Shown in pieces: positions 11,225 through 22,518 of a DNA stretch of 64,000 nucleotides (positions within the stretch are counted from its first letter, which is position 1; the number at the start of each line of letters is the position of its first letter). A program made the translations under genes and the position numbers. The notes under the pieces are model-generated. The model had not been told where the DNA came from and searched no databases. It saw only the letters and a program-made list of their open reading frames with translations. This DNA comes from Sipunculus nudus. Taxonomy: Eukaryota > Annelida > Sipuncula > Golfingiida > Sipunculidae. Location of the stretch: the NCBI GenBank assembly GCA_026874595.1, contig CM049321.1:620479-684478 (forward strand), in the 5' to 3' direction.

Positions 11225-11358
11225 CTGCTGAAATTTTCCAGTGTTACCCTTTGGGTCTTTCCAGTCCTCATTTTGTTCTTGCAAACTCAGTGTAAAACGG
11301 ATCTTATCTGACAAATGTATTTCATTTACCGACCTCAGGACATCCCTGAAAATGCCAC
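11225..11358 (-). CDS. Locus D: UPA-like exon (second part)
   Basis: Bounded by ATGTAG/GT and CAG/GTAAAC. Encodes 44 residues including SDKIRFTLSLQEQNEDWKD, comparable to the 'L.l.l.d....W' strand pair of UPA domains and to the 16942-17091 exon of locus C (MLSIKLESTEEW). The acceptor lead of two bases does not match the phase-0 donor upstream, so one boundary is wrong or a lesion is present. Confidence 0.45.
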
Positions 11359-11618
11359 CTACATGCGTATCTTTATTTTTTCTCGAGTTCTATAAGGCAA
11401 ATTAGTCCAGATATGAATACATGTTAATTAAGGTTCATGTAAAGGTGACATCATTCCGATACTATAGCATTAAAACACCGGTTAATCCTGATTATTGAAA
11501 AGATTTGAGCGGCAATATTTCTCGAATATTTTCCGTAATGTTGCCGGTAAGTTACAACGTTTTAAATGCATATAAAGAAAACACCGTCAGTCTCATTTGA
11601 AAAAGATAATACAGATAC

Positions 11619-11753
11619 CTCAACAAATTCGTCTATTTCTTTGGTGTCCTTTATTCTATCGAAGGTATATACATTGATTTCCACTTCATGGACAGATTTG
11701 CGGGTGCATTCACTGTAATACTTTCCTTGGACAACAATGTCGAAGCCTAGTTT
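11619..11753 (-). CDS. Locus D: UPA-like exon (first part)
   Basis: A clean 135-bp phase-0 exon (TTCCGCAG/AAA to GAG/GTATCT) encoding 45 residues that end with EVEINVYTFDRIKDTKEIDEF. The 'VY..d...d...eI...' pattern resembles the opening of UPA domains, which follow ZU5 in UNC5, PIDD and ankyrin-type proteins. Equivalent blocks occur in locus C (IDIDVYLMEA), at 54.4 kb (ITINVYREADI) and at 56.1 kb (EVQIYTIERN), so the motif is a shared family feature. Confidence 0.5.
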
Positions 11754-11809
11754 CTGCGGAAAGCGTTGGCATGTGCATACAAATTTAGTTAAGTGCTTAG
11801 TGTAGATAC

Positions 11810-11967
11810 ATACATATTTTGCGTGAGCTTCATGTACGTATCATTACTTTGATTCTCTATTGGATCCCAGACACAGTTCCCTGCTTCTTGCTTGCAGCAG
11901 TTAATCCAACAATTCACAGGGGTTTCAACAGTAAATTTAAAAATAACGTGACGTTGAAATATCCAAC
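11810..11967 (-). CDS. Locus D: exon between ZU5-like and UPA-like parts
   Basis: The acceptor TTAACCAG/GTTGG opens a frame with NCWINCC and CVWDPIENQSND, and the exon ends at ATGTAT/GTATCT in phase 0, matching the next exon. The VWDP block parallels VWYP in the 56.1-kb exon. The apparent intron before it (12007-11968) is only 40 bp and its phase does not fit, so an indel or mis-called boundary is likely at that join. Confidence 0.45.
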
Positions 11968-12007
11968 CTGGTTAAGATATAATATCAACGACACTTAAAA
12001 TTGCTAC

Positions 12008-12202
12008 CTCATCTCTGTCCAGTTCCAGTGAGCAATATTCAGGTTTCAATAAAGGACACATCAGAGTGTCACTTAGGTTAGGAGAAAGAGCACCGGATGG
12101 AACAATCAGTGATATTTTGTCACATAGTTGATACGTCTGGTTGGATGTATCATCGGGACACAGCGTCAAGATCTTCGTGTTCTCCACCCCACTATCAAGA
12201 GA
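12008..12202 (-). CDS. Locus D: ZU5-like exon
   Basis: A 195-bp phase-0 exon (TATAAAG/TCT to GATGAG/GTAGCA), 65 codons. The core ISLIVPSGALSPN matches the hallmark 'v.l.IP.GAi' of ZU5 domains. It follows the anchor exon in phase, so the domain should lie on the cytoplasmic side of the hydrophobic segment. ZU5 domains are protein-interaction modules; partner unknown. Confidence 0.5.
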
Positions 12203-12428
12203 CTTTATACAAAATGCGAAAATAATGAAGGTAGGAAAATGAAGACACTGTGAACATGTCTCCTTAAAGTTTAACATTTCCTTGAACGAATTTATGATGC
12301 AAGACGTAAAGTACTGCAAAAATGTCAAACATTAACAACTTTATAATTAAACACTTTAAGATTGATTTAGAAACACAAATGGCGTCCGATATTATCACGT
12401 TGTTGAACATGAATGAATACAACCCTAC

Positions 12429-12551
12429 CTTTGCCTGACTCTCCGAAACATGCCTTCTTCTTTGCTTTCGGGTAACACATTGATAAACAAATATAAAAAC
12501 AAAAGTAAACACAAGAAAGCTCACATTTAATTTTAGTACCATATTTTTCAT
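12429..12551 (-). CDS. Locus D: N-terminal hydrophobic anchor exon
   Basis: Begins MKNMVLKLN, followed by a strongly hydrophobic run (SFLVFTFVFIFVYQC) and a basic block RKQRRRH, ending at GCAAAG/GTAGGG in phase 0. The stronger positive charge after the hydrophobic run favours an N-out, C-in anchor rather than a cleaved signal. RKQRRR also resembles a furin-type site, which would matter only with the opposite topology. No upstream acceptor was found in frame, so I treat ATG as the start. Confidence 0.45.
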
Positions 12552-12599
12552 ATTTTCATATTTTTAAAAGACTACCTGCCTGTCTATTACAACAACCTG

Positions 12600-12603
<4 letters not shown>

Positions 12604-12649
<46 letters not shown>

Positions 12650-12730
12650 TATACAAAATCAGTGACCTGTCTAATAATGTAAGATGATTTTTACCAAATA
12701 TTTGGGTGGTCTTATTACACAGGTTTTACA

Positions 12731-12762
<32 letters not shown>
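12604..12762. repeat. Two (TA)n microsatellites
   Basis: TA tracts at about 12604-12646 and 12733-12762, just upstream of locus D's first exon. Confidence 0.95.
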
Positions 12763-12764
<2 letters not shown>

Positions 12765-12969
12765 TTCATTTTTATAATATTATATATATGTATATTAAAC
12801 TATTCCACCATACCTGTAGACGGCAGCGACTCTTTCGCTTCTGAGAACGGGTTTATCACCGGCTTTAGATGCATTACGAATCACCCCTAGAAAATATATA
12901 TAATATTAAATTCTATTATTCATATATATGTAACATTAGGCCTGTGTTTGGAAATCAATATTAACATAA

Positions 12970-13200
12970 TATATATATATATATATATATACATATATTT
13001 CAAAAACAGTTCATCTATATAATAATTGTGGATGGTTTCAAGGAACTCTTCAGTTTCCGCACACCAAGTATGATCATCTTCCTTACTACCAGTTAGTCCT
13101 GCAAACCTTGACATTATTTCCAAAAGGAGCTATAGCAGTGCCATCTACCAGAAAGTACGACTGTGAATCCGATGGGTGAACTTGCTGCGCTATCTGTTGT
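12970..13200 (-). other. Exon-like open segment, unassigned
   Basis: Two overlapping minus frames look protein-coding: FQIQQIAQQVHPSDSQSY near 13200-13120, and SRFAGLTGSKEDDHTWCAE near 13105-13040. Joining them needs a frame change. By position it could be the 3' part of locus C (for example a C-terminal effector domain) or an upstream part of locus D. I do not recognise a domain. Confidence 0.25.
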
Positions 13201-13243
13201 ATTTGGAAAACTACACTTATCATAGAGTACAAATTAATGAACG

Positions 13244-13245
13244 AG

Positions 13246-13333
<88 letters not shown>

Positions 13334-13336
13334 TAT
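13244..13336. repeat. Compound (CT)n/(TA)n microsatellite
   Basis: A CT tract (about 13244-13268) runs directly into TA repeats to about 13336. Confidence 0.95.
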
Positions 13337-13399
13337 TATTATTGGATAAAATACTTGGGATGTAGAATAAAACATAACATTGTTTTGCAGACAAGACAT

Positions 13400-16300
13400 A
13401 AATCCCGATGTAAGGAAGAAGGAATAAATACCGAATTACATGAGCGAACCTGTACTAGACTATCATTAGCTAAACCATTTTGCGATATATTGATCCAAAC
13501 ATCCTAATTCTAATATGTATCTGTCCATTTATATTACACTAGGCGAATAAAGTTAATTATTTCAAACATTTAACATTATTATAAAACAATAACCGGAAAA
13601 GTGTGCTATAGGATCGAACGCTCATGAAGACGTCACATGTACATACTCGGCTCAATATCCCCTCTTCTCAAGGAAAAACAGGAAAATCCGTTTTCCAGAA
13701 TGACAAAGTAATGGATTTCATAAGCGCCTCATTGCAATATTTACTTGTATTTGACCAGCGGTGTATAGATAAAGGCATTGCTCGGTTGCTAAGTGGCAAG
13801 GGCTTGATAAACTCTGAACTCTTGCACTTGTATACAGCAATGTACAAAAACTGACACAAGAGGCACTAGACAACAGTCGAGCTCCCTAGCTTTGAATGAT
13901 ATACATATATTTGACACCAGGGCGGCCGAACAAAGAGATAAGCTCCTCGGCATACAAGAGTATTGAATCATTTAAAAATAAGTTTTCCTCGAACATACAA
14001 GGTATTATAAAAAAAACTTGCCGATTCGTTCGTTTTTCTGTCACCATCAGCAAGAGAAAAACAAAATGGAAGGGTTAATAAGTAGAACCAGCACCGAAGT
14101 GAATGTTGAACGCCCACATGTTGCTCGAGTGTTAGAAAGGTTAAGAGGGTATAAGGTCATGATCCTTAAAGATATTTACCTTCTGTCACCATGTTTATTT
14201 GCTAGCACTCCTTGTTTTGTTGGTTGTTGTTTGTATTGCTGTGCTAAAGGTACACAAATGGATTGCTTGGTTCACATTTACACGGACCTGTTCATCGGGT
14301 TGTAGTTTGGAATGTTTCAGAGTATTACGCTTTTACAATTTATTTCATGTTAGATGAATAGTTGTGTCCCTTAGAACCAGAGTGGCCCATTCCACATTTT
14401 TTTAAGTTTTTTGAAATTTAACTTTTAAGTTTAAGTTTTCCAGTATCTCTGAAATACGAAAAACTCCAATAAAATCATCTTGCAGACAAAGGTAACATTT
14501 ATTGGTCTACCCTAATAATACGGATGGAAGCAATTTAACCTGTTTATGACCTTGAACATTTTTTGATTTTGGAAATGGATCATTCTTTCACTCAGTTTTT
14601 CTATCTAGATAATATGATGTTCTGGGATAGGCCATTTTGGCGTTTATTTATTTCAGTAACTATTTCAATTTTGCGATTTTAATTTTGTATTATTGGCTAC
14701 AAAGGAAAACAATTAATAAATAGGTATAGTCGTAAAACCTTTCTATAAGCCTAGGTCACTACTGTTTGTTAAAATTTGAATAACAAGAACAAAAGTTATA
14801 AAGGTATCTATGTCTGCGGAATGCTAGACGTCCTAAAAAGCGCTTAAACAGAAATCACTGGCGTTACTGTCATCTGCAGCACCTTCTTCATCAATTAGAG
14901 CACGTAGCTGCTCGTCTGATAAATACCTTGCTGCCATGTTTACTGTGAATTCTAGGATGCTTTTGGATGGACCATTCTAGCTGCCGGTTCTTTCAACTAT
15001 GACATAAATCCAGAGGTGAACCCTCTTAATATTTTCGGGGTAAATCATGCAGGCTGGGGTGAGCCCATTTTTGTCACAAGAAACTGCATGGGTTTACTAA
15101 TCTTATAGAACCCTTAACTCATGTTTTTCCACAAATGCGAGATGGGCTTCTCTGGTCCTAGGGGGCTCAGTCATACAGTTAACAAAAAGTACATAGCATC
15201 GTAAATCCTTAAAATATAGCTATTTATTGTATATCGAATAACATTTTATTTTTGCAAATTTTTAGAATTGTATTAACAAGGTCAGACCTTGCCTATGTCA
15301 TGAGACTATATTAATGTATTTCCTTTGGAAATATTTCGCATCTGGTGACCTTGATAACTCTGTTTAGCCTGAGCAATATACCTAGTTCTGTGCTAAACCA
15401 TGACATAAGACCCCGCACTTGGCACGAACTAAAATATTAATGAGGTCTAATTATATATGGCAAAGGATTGGGGCTAGATATCAGGGCATCAAAGATAAAA
15501 AAGTATATACCTTTTATGCTGGATGCACCATGTCATACACTTTAATTTGCAAAACATTATGAAGTTTATTTTATTTTTATTGCCACATGCAATATACAAA
15601 CAAAGTATTCCAACATTTTGACCTTTATGAGATTTAACAATCAAATGATCTGTTTCATATGGTGGTTGTTATGAACGCTTACGCTTTTATTGCACATTGC
15701 ATTATTGAGCACTCTGTGGTCTTTCATCAAGTTGAAAATTTGGAAAACTCAAATAAGAACATGACACATTCCTTGACCAAGCACATTTTATTAGTTTAGT
15801 CCCATGCACATTTTCAGGTCACGAGGTTCAGCAGATCAATCAAGGGGACATGGCATTAGTTTACAAACGTTTTAACAATATAGGATGGTCCATATATAAT
15901 GGATCTAAATTTCATGAAGTAAATAATTGGCCGTTTTCTAACGGAGGTTCCTTTTATGCCTTAAAATATTTCTTTTTTTTCAAATATAGACGTCATGATT
16001 TATTAACGGTTTAAATTGTACAGTGTGGTATTCATGATGGGCAGATGAAACCCACTTGTAACGGAACGCTACTTCATATACACGCAGAAGAGGTGCCGTC
16101 TGCTGAAGAAACATTGGCAAAATATATTATATGCCTTTTTTTAGGAAAACAAATCTCAGTAATAAATCGATGTTTCAAAGGTGGTGTACACAGATTGTGC
16201 ATTCGGTACAGCCAGATGTGATATAAACATATCTTTGCTTATTTGTCAATCGACTTTCTTCAGGGACCTATATTTTTCTTGATTTTTAATATAGAGGCTT

Positions 16301-16440
16301 ATCACAAAGTATCATTGCCGAGGGACGATTTTATTTTGCCTTCACTCCTGAAGGAAAACTTTCCTTAAATACAATAATTAGAATATGCTTTTGACAGTTA
16401 TGAAGTGATTGATGAGATATCTTAAACATCAAAATTTACT
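13400..16440. other. Mostly non-coding interval
   Basis: AT-rich, no confident gene. Short open frames at 13624-13854 (+) and 14066-14305 (+, beginning MEGLISRTSTEV) have no recognisable domain. A minus-strand open stretch near 16110-15980 (with VYEVAFRYKW) may be another exon of locus C but lacks clear splice support. Confidence 0.5.
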
Positions 16441-16476
16441 TCGATGAAGCATTGCAAAAGATTATCAATCGCATAC

Positions 16477-16647
16477 TGGAATTCTAAGGAAACGTGAACA
16501 TATTTCTTCTGAATATCCATGTGATGTTAATACATGAAACGAGATATTGTTCAATGTCCGGGTTTCTCCTTTGCATGTTGACACTAAACTGTATTGGGCA
16601 GCCAATAAGCCATGGTGTGAATGATGTATATTTCTCAGATCCACCAC
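16477..16647 (-). CDS. Locus C: UPA-like exon, last recognised
   Basis: A 171-bp exon (GTTTTAG/GTG to ATTCCA/GTATGC), phase 0 at both ends, fully open (57 codons). It begins VVDLRNIHHSHHG and includes LVSTCKGETRTLNN. Position and phase make it the counterpart of the strand exons of locus D's UPA-like region. The 3' end of the gene was not found. Confidence 0.45.
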
Positions 16648-16941
16648 CTAAAACCATATATAACTTGTAAAGGTTATATTAAAAGATATATGGTTTCTCT
16701 TTTTCTCAATGTGATGAACGCAATTTTCCCCAATATGTAAGGAAGCAGACATAATGATACAAATACCCCAGTTATATATTGGATTAAAGAACAAGATTGC
16801 GGTAGTAAAGTGTAGGAGTGAACATCAAAAATAAAATCTCTATTAATTTCCAATGGATATAAATATTTATAGACCTGAATTGTTTACTTAAACACAGTCA
16901 GTTCAGGAGAGATGAAGGTATTTCATAAAGGTATGCCTTAC

Positions 16942-17091
16942 CGTAACTTGAGGGTCCTTGTTGCCTCCATTTACACTCCATTCTTCCGTCGATTCTAGTT
17001 TAATACTTAACATTGCATCCTAACAGGCAACAGTCGAACTTTGCAGATTGAGGATTAGGTCTGCTTCTTTTCCTTGATCTTGAAACATTTG
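16942..17091 (-). pseudogene. Locus C: UPA-like exon with an in-frame TAG
   Basis: A 150-bp exon (TTTCTAG/CAA to ACG/GTAAGG), phase 0 at both ends, 50 codons. It reads QMFQDQGKEADLILNLQ, then after a TAG at 17020-17022, AMLSIKLESTEEW. The last block parallels KIRFTLSLQEQNEDW in locus D. The TAG could come from CAG by C-to-T. There is no length change. Confidence 0.5.
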
Positions 17092-17307
17092 CTAGAAATT
17101 ATGTTTAGATTTTAGACTTGTGTGTGTATGTGTGTCTACGTGATTAATATACGTTGTTATCAGTTAATCATATTAATAGTATAATACTATAAAAAGCGTT
17201 ATCTTTCATTAACTTATAATAACTATCTTGTATATTTATATATTTTTGTTCAAGTTTTATCTTGTATAAATTTTCATTATTATAAATAACTGGAATTTCA
17301 TACTAAC

Positions 17308-18021
17308 CTTTTTAAAATCGATAGCGACAGAAAAGGATGCCTCCATAAGATACACATCTATGTCGATTTCGTACCGGTTTTCTTCACTTAAGGTTTTGAG
17401 GTTGATGAAAATATATATGCATCAAGAAAAAGTCCAAATGTGAACAAATCCTTGACAGCGCAGAAATATTCACAAGGGTAAGATTGTTTATTATCCCTTA
17501 CAATGTTTAGCCAAATATGGCCAGATGTTGCCTCGTAAAAACTGTGGTCCACCTTGTGTATTTGGTTTGGTTCTTTATAAATTCGTTTGTCAACAGTTAT
17601 ATGTCTTTTGTCGTCGAGCAAATTTGGTAAATTATGAGGGAACCCAAATATACAGTGAATGAGAAAACGAATTATTCCTAATTGCTGGTGAAATGATTTG
17701 TTCGTCATTATAAAATAAACTGTCCATATCGCTGAAGTCTGTATGAACAGTGAGATCTATTTTCGTGTAACCATTTCGATGACTTGGAGGTACAACTAAG
17801 GCTATATCTGAACCATCAATTTTGTACAGTCCGTCTTGTTTGATAATATGCTGAACACACAGTCTTGTTGAGCTTACGACTTTGCCTGGAATTGTTTCTA
17901 AATAGCAAAGAGTGGTTTCCTCATTAAAATCAATAAAACTCCGCTTTGGTAGTTTATATTCAACTTTAGGGGCCTCTTGTTAAATATCTGTTACGTTGCG
18001 GTGGAGACTCTTCACTCTTAC
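17308..18021 (-). pseudogene. Locus C: large ZU5-like cytoplasmic exon with lesions
   Basis: A 714-bp exon (TTCTAG/GTA to AAG/GTTAGT) directly in phase with the TM exon. After 13 residues a TAA at 17980-17982 interrupts it. Beyond that one frame continues for over 100 residues with IALVVPPSHRNGYTKIDLTV and ISPAIRNN...LYIWVP, matching in order the ZU5 blocks 'v.liPpGa...y.I.l.v', 'SPvv..gp' and 'v.l..P'. Frame changes near 17634 and 17400 then lead to HIWLNIVRDN and YEIDIDVYLMEA (UPA-like start). The product would be an UNC5/PIDD-like scaffold tail. As it stands the tail is cut off. Confidence 0.6.
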
Positions 18022-18172
18022 CTAGAATTACAGATATTTTGAGCAGTGTTGTTTGATCCTGCTGAATTTATCCGTAAATGTACAGATAATTATATTATTC
18101 CCTTTTTATAGTATGAACAATAGGATATTACAAATGGTCAAATATTTTCTTAAATGATTTGACTATACTCAC

Positions 18173-18330
18173 CATAAATACACCCACAAGCCCGAGGCAC
18201 AACAGAAAAAGTATACTGGATATAACTATGGTTAATATTAACACAGTGTAGCCATGTGTAGTATGTACTGATTTCTTGGATCCAGTTGTCACAGTGACAA
18301 GTCGTAAGCGGAAGAGGTTAAACGGCATTC
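18173..18330 (-). CDS. Locus C: transmembrane exon
   Basis: A 158-bp exon (GAAGAG/GAATGC to TTTATG/GTGAGT). It takes up a phase-1 junction from the CTLD exon and hands on phase 0. It encodes a Ser/Thr/basic stalk (VTVTTGSKKSVHTTHGY) then about 27 hydrophobic residues (TVLILTIVISSILFLLCLGL and onwards). The following exon starts VRVKSLHR, so basic residues lie inside, as expected for a type I protein. Confidence 0.75.
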
Positions 18331-18539
18331 CTCTTCTTTTTCTTAAATATATTAAACAAATGTATACCTGTTCAGTATGCAGATATAATATTCTATTTAT
18401 ACGAGCAATGTATTTATAAGAAAACTAGATAACTGATTGAATCTTACGTGGATAGGGTCACCTTTTCATATCAAAATTTTGGATAAAAATATCCCACTTG
18501 CTCAGAAAATATAATACATAAATTTGAATTCACCTTTAC

Positions 18540-18656
18540 CTTTATAACGGATACACACACTTGGTTTAAGGGATGAACATTCTGCTGCTCTCCAAGTTAA
18601 CGTCGACAACTGATCTATATTTGCAGGACAACAATTGCCCAGGGATGAGGGTTTTC
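18540..18656 (-). CDS. Locus C: CTLD C-terminal half
   Basis: A 117-bp exon, phase 1 at both ends (CGAAAG/GA to AAAG/GTAAAG). It encodes GNCCPANIDQLSTLTWRAAE followed by CSSLKPSVCIRYK, with the 'W...C......CI' pattern of the second half of a C-type lectin-like fold. No WND calcium-site triplet is visible, so classical Ca-dependent sugar binding is doubtful. Confidence 0.7.
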
Positions 18657-19100
18657 CTTTCGCCCCAAAAAGTTTCATTCTTTACTATACAAATATATTA
18701 ATGAAATATATTTCGGTGGTCCGTTGTGAACATAATTATTTATATCTCTACAATTTTAATTCGAGTACTATCTTCTCGTCAGAATATTGACGGTAAATGT
18801 TCAGTACAAAAAAATGAAATATTGACGTGCATTATTTTGAATAAATACTACTACTAATAGTAATACTATTACTTCTTAAACTATAACTTCTACTTCTACT
18901 TCTACTTCTTCAATAATGACAAGAATAATGGCATTATTATTAATATTATTACTATTATTATTACAGAGCTTGACTCTACTCGAGGATACAAATTACGTAT
19001 ATCAATGGAACATTTTCTTCATGTTTTATATTTACATGTAACATAATTATCATAGGATTATGTTACCTTAAGTTTTGCGTCGTTAGAAAAATGCTTTAAC

Positions 19101-19345
19101 CTGGATAAATATAATTTTCCTTAGTTTTATAAGCCCATTTCTCTTGGCGAAGGGAGATCCAAACTCGTCGACATTCTTTTTGCTTTGTCAAAATCCAATG
19201 GTCGGCCAAAGCATCGATTAAATCTTCCTTGTCCATTTTTGTCATCATTAAGCTGTTTTCTGTGCAAAGGGAACGGGCTTGATACCAACTCTTCACAGAA
19301 TTGTCACATCCATATATGAACTTACGTCCTCCACTTTTGATTCAT
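19101..19345 (-). CDS. Locus C: CTLD N-terminal half
   Basis: Encodes IYGCDNSVKSWYQARSLC, then a middle part and RRVWISLRQEKWAYKTKE, matching CTLD landmarks SW..A...C and W-I-S/G-L...W. The donor CCAG/GTTAAA is phase 1 and fits the next exon exactly. The acceptor is uncertain (somewhere around 19323-19345). No signal-peptide exon was found upstream (19.4-20.8 kb), so the 5' end of this gene is unresolved. Confidence 0.65.
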
Positions 19346-19399
19346 TCAACCCGATGTAGAATGCTAAGTTTCGTTTAGCAGTCCATGTTGTCTAAAATA

Positions 19400-20820
19400 T
19401 GATGTACAGTGAAATCATACTCTATGGATTCCTCTATGCTTTTCCATGTACTCGGCAGAAACTGGAAGCAGTGCCTTTTCCATATGAGCTTTTTGTATCG
19501 CATGCCCTACTGAAATTGCTGAATGAACTCAAGTACACGAGGATAGCACGGGTACCAAGAAGCCTCACATGAAACGTCATTTGGGGGAATTCCCAATGGG
19601 TTTACCGAGCGGCAATCGCATACATGGAAATAAGACATGACTTTTAAACTTGCTGTAGTTTAGCCGCCCTACTGGCGCGTAGCAAACACATGGCAAAACG
19701 TCTGAATGTAACAGTGCCCTCAGGGGGGCAACAACACGGGCAACAATCCCTTCTTCTTTATACAAATAATTATTCCTACCGCCCCAAGATTTTATCCTTC
19801 AGTTAAAATAAGAAGTAGCTGGAATACCATGAGTTTGTATCATCATATATGTGGATTGCTTTTGAGTAGATGTAACCTTAATGCTTGAAATTGTCAAAAC
19901 CTCGTTTACGATGACTGATGGGTTAGTTGTCATTGTCTATATATTCTTGTGCCATAGAATACATTCTTGTGGAATGTAAGACGAAGGCGTTGAATCTTTA
20001 TATACACCAACATTTTATCATGATTTCTACTAACTCCCTTCTGCGGGGAATGTCGAAAAGCCTTGCTATAACAGCGTGGTTAGCCCGTTCTGTTCCGGGC
20101 AGCAGGTGGGGCTACTAAACATCAGTTAATGATGATGCCTGCTCTGCATAATATTTATAATTATCAAGGACAACGGTGGCGTTCTGTAGCTTCTCAGTAT
20201 GATGTGTCGATTTTATTTAGGTCAAATTAACTTTGCATGACGTCTTGGAAAATGTATATTAAAATGCATTATTTCAGCATACGATTGAGGCGATATTTCA
20301 AATGTAAATGTCCGCCAATTCCATCATGTATCTAGTCACTTGCAAATTAAAAACTGAAAATGCGGTCATAAGAATTTCATGCAACTGGCATTATTCTGTT
20401 AAGCATTATTCTCTCTACTATTTTTATTGGACTGCGTGCTTTTTATAATTATTTCTTTGGTTTATTTTGAACCATGAACCGACCACATTAACAGTAAAAG
20501 TTTAGATTCTATTATTAATATGCATTATGTGTTCAGGAGCGATCGAAACAAAATCGAGTTTGTTGCAGAGTGAAAGACCAATCTTTAAACTGTTCTCGGA
20601 ATGAACCTGGAGCACTTTATTCACTATATAAAACAATGAAAATCAATGAACGTTACAAAAACAAAGCGTTTTTTTAAATATAGATATATCAAACAGATGC
20701 TGCACGAACAACTGCAAGATCCATCTGGGGCATGTATTTCATGCAACATGTTTAATCTGTTTTGCATTTAAGTAGAATGGTTACGTTCCACATATGCACC
20801 ATGTGTTGTTTTCCACAACG
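19400..20820. other. No gene recognised
   Basis: Interval between locus C's first recognised exon and the tail exon of locus B. Only short uninformative frames were seen; the missing signal-peptide exon of locus C should lie here. Confidence 0.5.
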
Positions 20821-20828
20821 ATACAAAT

Positions 20829-21178
20829 TCATATGAGCATTAATTGTAGCATGTTTAATAGTATGGGTGGTGATACGCTTCTTCTACGTGTTATTGTTGT
20901 AGATTTCTGTTCGTTCGGATGGTCGGACAATGTTGCATATTTTCTGTTAGCCATTTCGGATGCAATCGTGGTGTCCAGTCTAAATGCTAATTTCGGCGGG
21001 GCGTCCTCTGAATGAGGGTCTAGAATTAGTTCATTAGTCTGCAGTCCTAGCTCAGAAGGCATTCTGGCCATTGCATAAAATGATATTCCTTTATTAGATA
21101 TTCCAGAAGAAGAGCTACAACTAGATGCTGCGAAATAGGAAGGCGTCGTCCCATTTCTTCTATTATAATGTACATGAC
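20829..21178 (-). CDS. Locus B: cytoplasmic tail exon
   Basis: A terminal exon (GTTAAG/GT at 21179/21178; stop at 20829-20831), 116 codons including the stop. It starts HVHYNRRN, is Ser-rich in the middle, and carries ISFYAMARM and NRKYATLSDHP, which are candidate tyrosine signalling motifs. RSVSPPILL lies near the end. It has no ZU5-like block, so locus B differs from C in its tail. Its phase fits the TM exon only if one base in the TM exon's homopolymer is ignored. Confidence 0.6.
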
Positions 21179-21483
21179 CTTAACGCTTCAGTCATAGAAG
21201 ATATATTTCGTAAATTTAAGTATATCATTGACTGAATAATTATATACTAAAATATTTGATAATGTATTTGACTTGTTGAAATTGGCAAGAAAACAATACA
21301 ATATGAAGAAAGTTTGGGTAATACCCAGATAATGCCAGATAAGTAGCGTCATACATAAAGTGTATTTAAACACAATTTTAGTACAATCATGACATTTTGT
21401 GGATACTTATACTTATTAAGACAGCGGGGATACTTATTTAGATGCGGGGATAATTTTAAAATCACAAAAATTGTACTTAATAC

Positions 21484-21604
21484 CTTTCGAAGCTTTTCCG
21501 TTAGAAAAAACACAGGATTCCGAGTACGACGACCACTAAAACCAGGATGCTCAGAAATGTGAAACCGATCAGAGTGAACACTTTAAATGAATCTTTCGTG
21601 GACT
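21484..21604 (-). pseudogene. Locus B: transmembrane exon with +1 frameshift in a T run
   Basis: Encodes ESTKDSFKVFTLIGFTF followed by a Val/Leu-rich run to ILCFF and then TAA. The exon is 121 bp, one more than the 120 needed for phase 1 to phase 1. The extra base falls in a 6-base homopolymer (21505-21510; T on the minus strand). Without it the frame continues into the tail exon in the right phase. It may be a real lesion or an uncorrected homopolymer error. Confidence 0.65.
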
Positions 21605-22518
21605 CTTAGATGACAAGTATCCCATATCAATAAACCAATATGTTTTGTTTGTAGAACACTTGTATTTTACAAACGACATCAATGCAATTGTAGCTAGCGT
21701 ATATCGACTTTATATTTAGTCAGATAAATGTCTGCTTAATTAAACAACTGATCATTTCTACACTTGAAGGTCCAACCGATACACAAACAGTTTTATTTAG
21801 TAGAGCCTACAGACCAAAATATTTTGAACCCTTAAGATTGTAAGGTGAGAATTTGAAAGAATCTAACGCTGCCAGATTCTAGGTTATTTTTTAACAAAAA
21901 AAAACTTGGCGCCCCTCACTAGAGCGTATCAACCGACAAATGTGGAGTAGGATTAATGCTCTAAAGACTGTATGCTATAAGAAGGACGGACCTAAACTGG
22001 AAACAACTTTGTACCCATATAAACATTGGATCCACCCTATAGGCATATATGGATCCAGAGCTTTCTAAGACACACTTGTATAAACGAGAAATCCAACAAA
22101 ACAAAGCCCTGTACTAGTGCGTAAGTCACCGACAATTAAAGATTTCATGATGTTTTGAATCCGTCAATACTAACAACAGGATAACACACCTAAACTCAAT
22201 ACAAATCGTAACAAGAGACCAAAAATAAATTTCTTTCTCCTCTATTCAGAAAGACAATAACGTGGCATCCACTAAGCAAGCACCCTTTAAAGTCAGCTTG
22301 ATCTTACCTTGCATCCAGTTAAATATTTATAGACCTTAGCTTGTCATATTTATCTCCTCTCTATTTATCTTTAGGTTTAATAGTAAATAAATAATAATTA
22401 AACATTGACTTAGATATCACTTCATCGTTGAAGGATTGAAAGGGCGACTATGTTGGGGCCCCTGATTTATTTTTAGTTTATATCGGCGTGGTATGATACA
22501 AAAGTATTCAGGTTTTAC

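Noticed and set aside
20040-20110. tRNA-like stretch around GTGGTTAGCCCGTTCTGTTCC
   Set aside because: No acceptor stem, anticodon arm or proper B box could be assembled.
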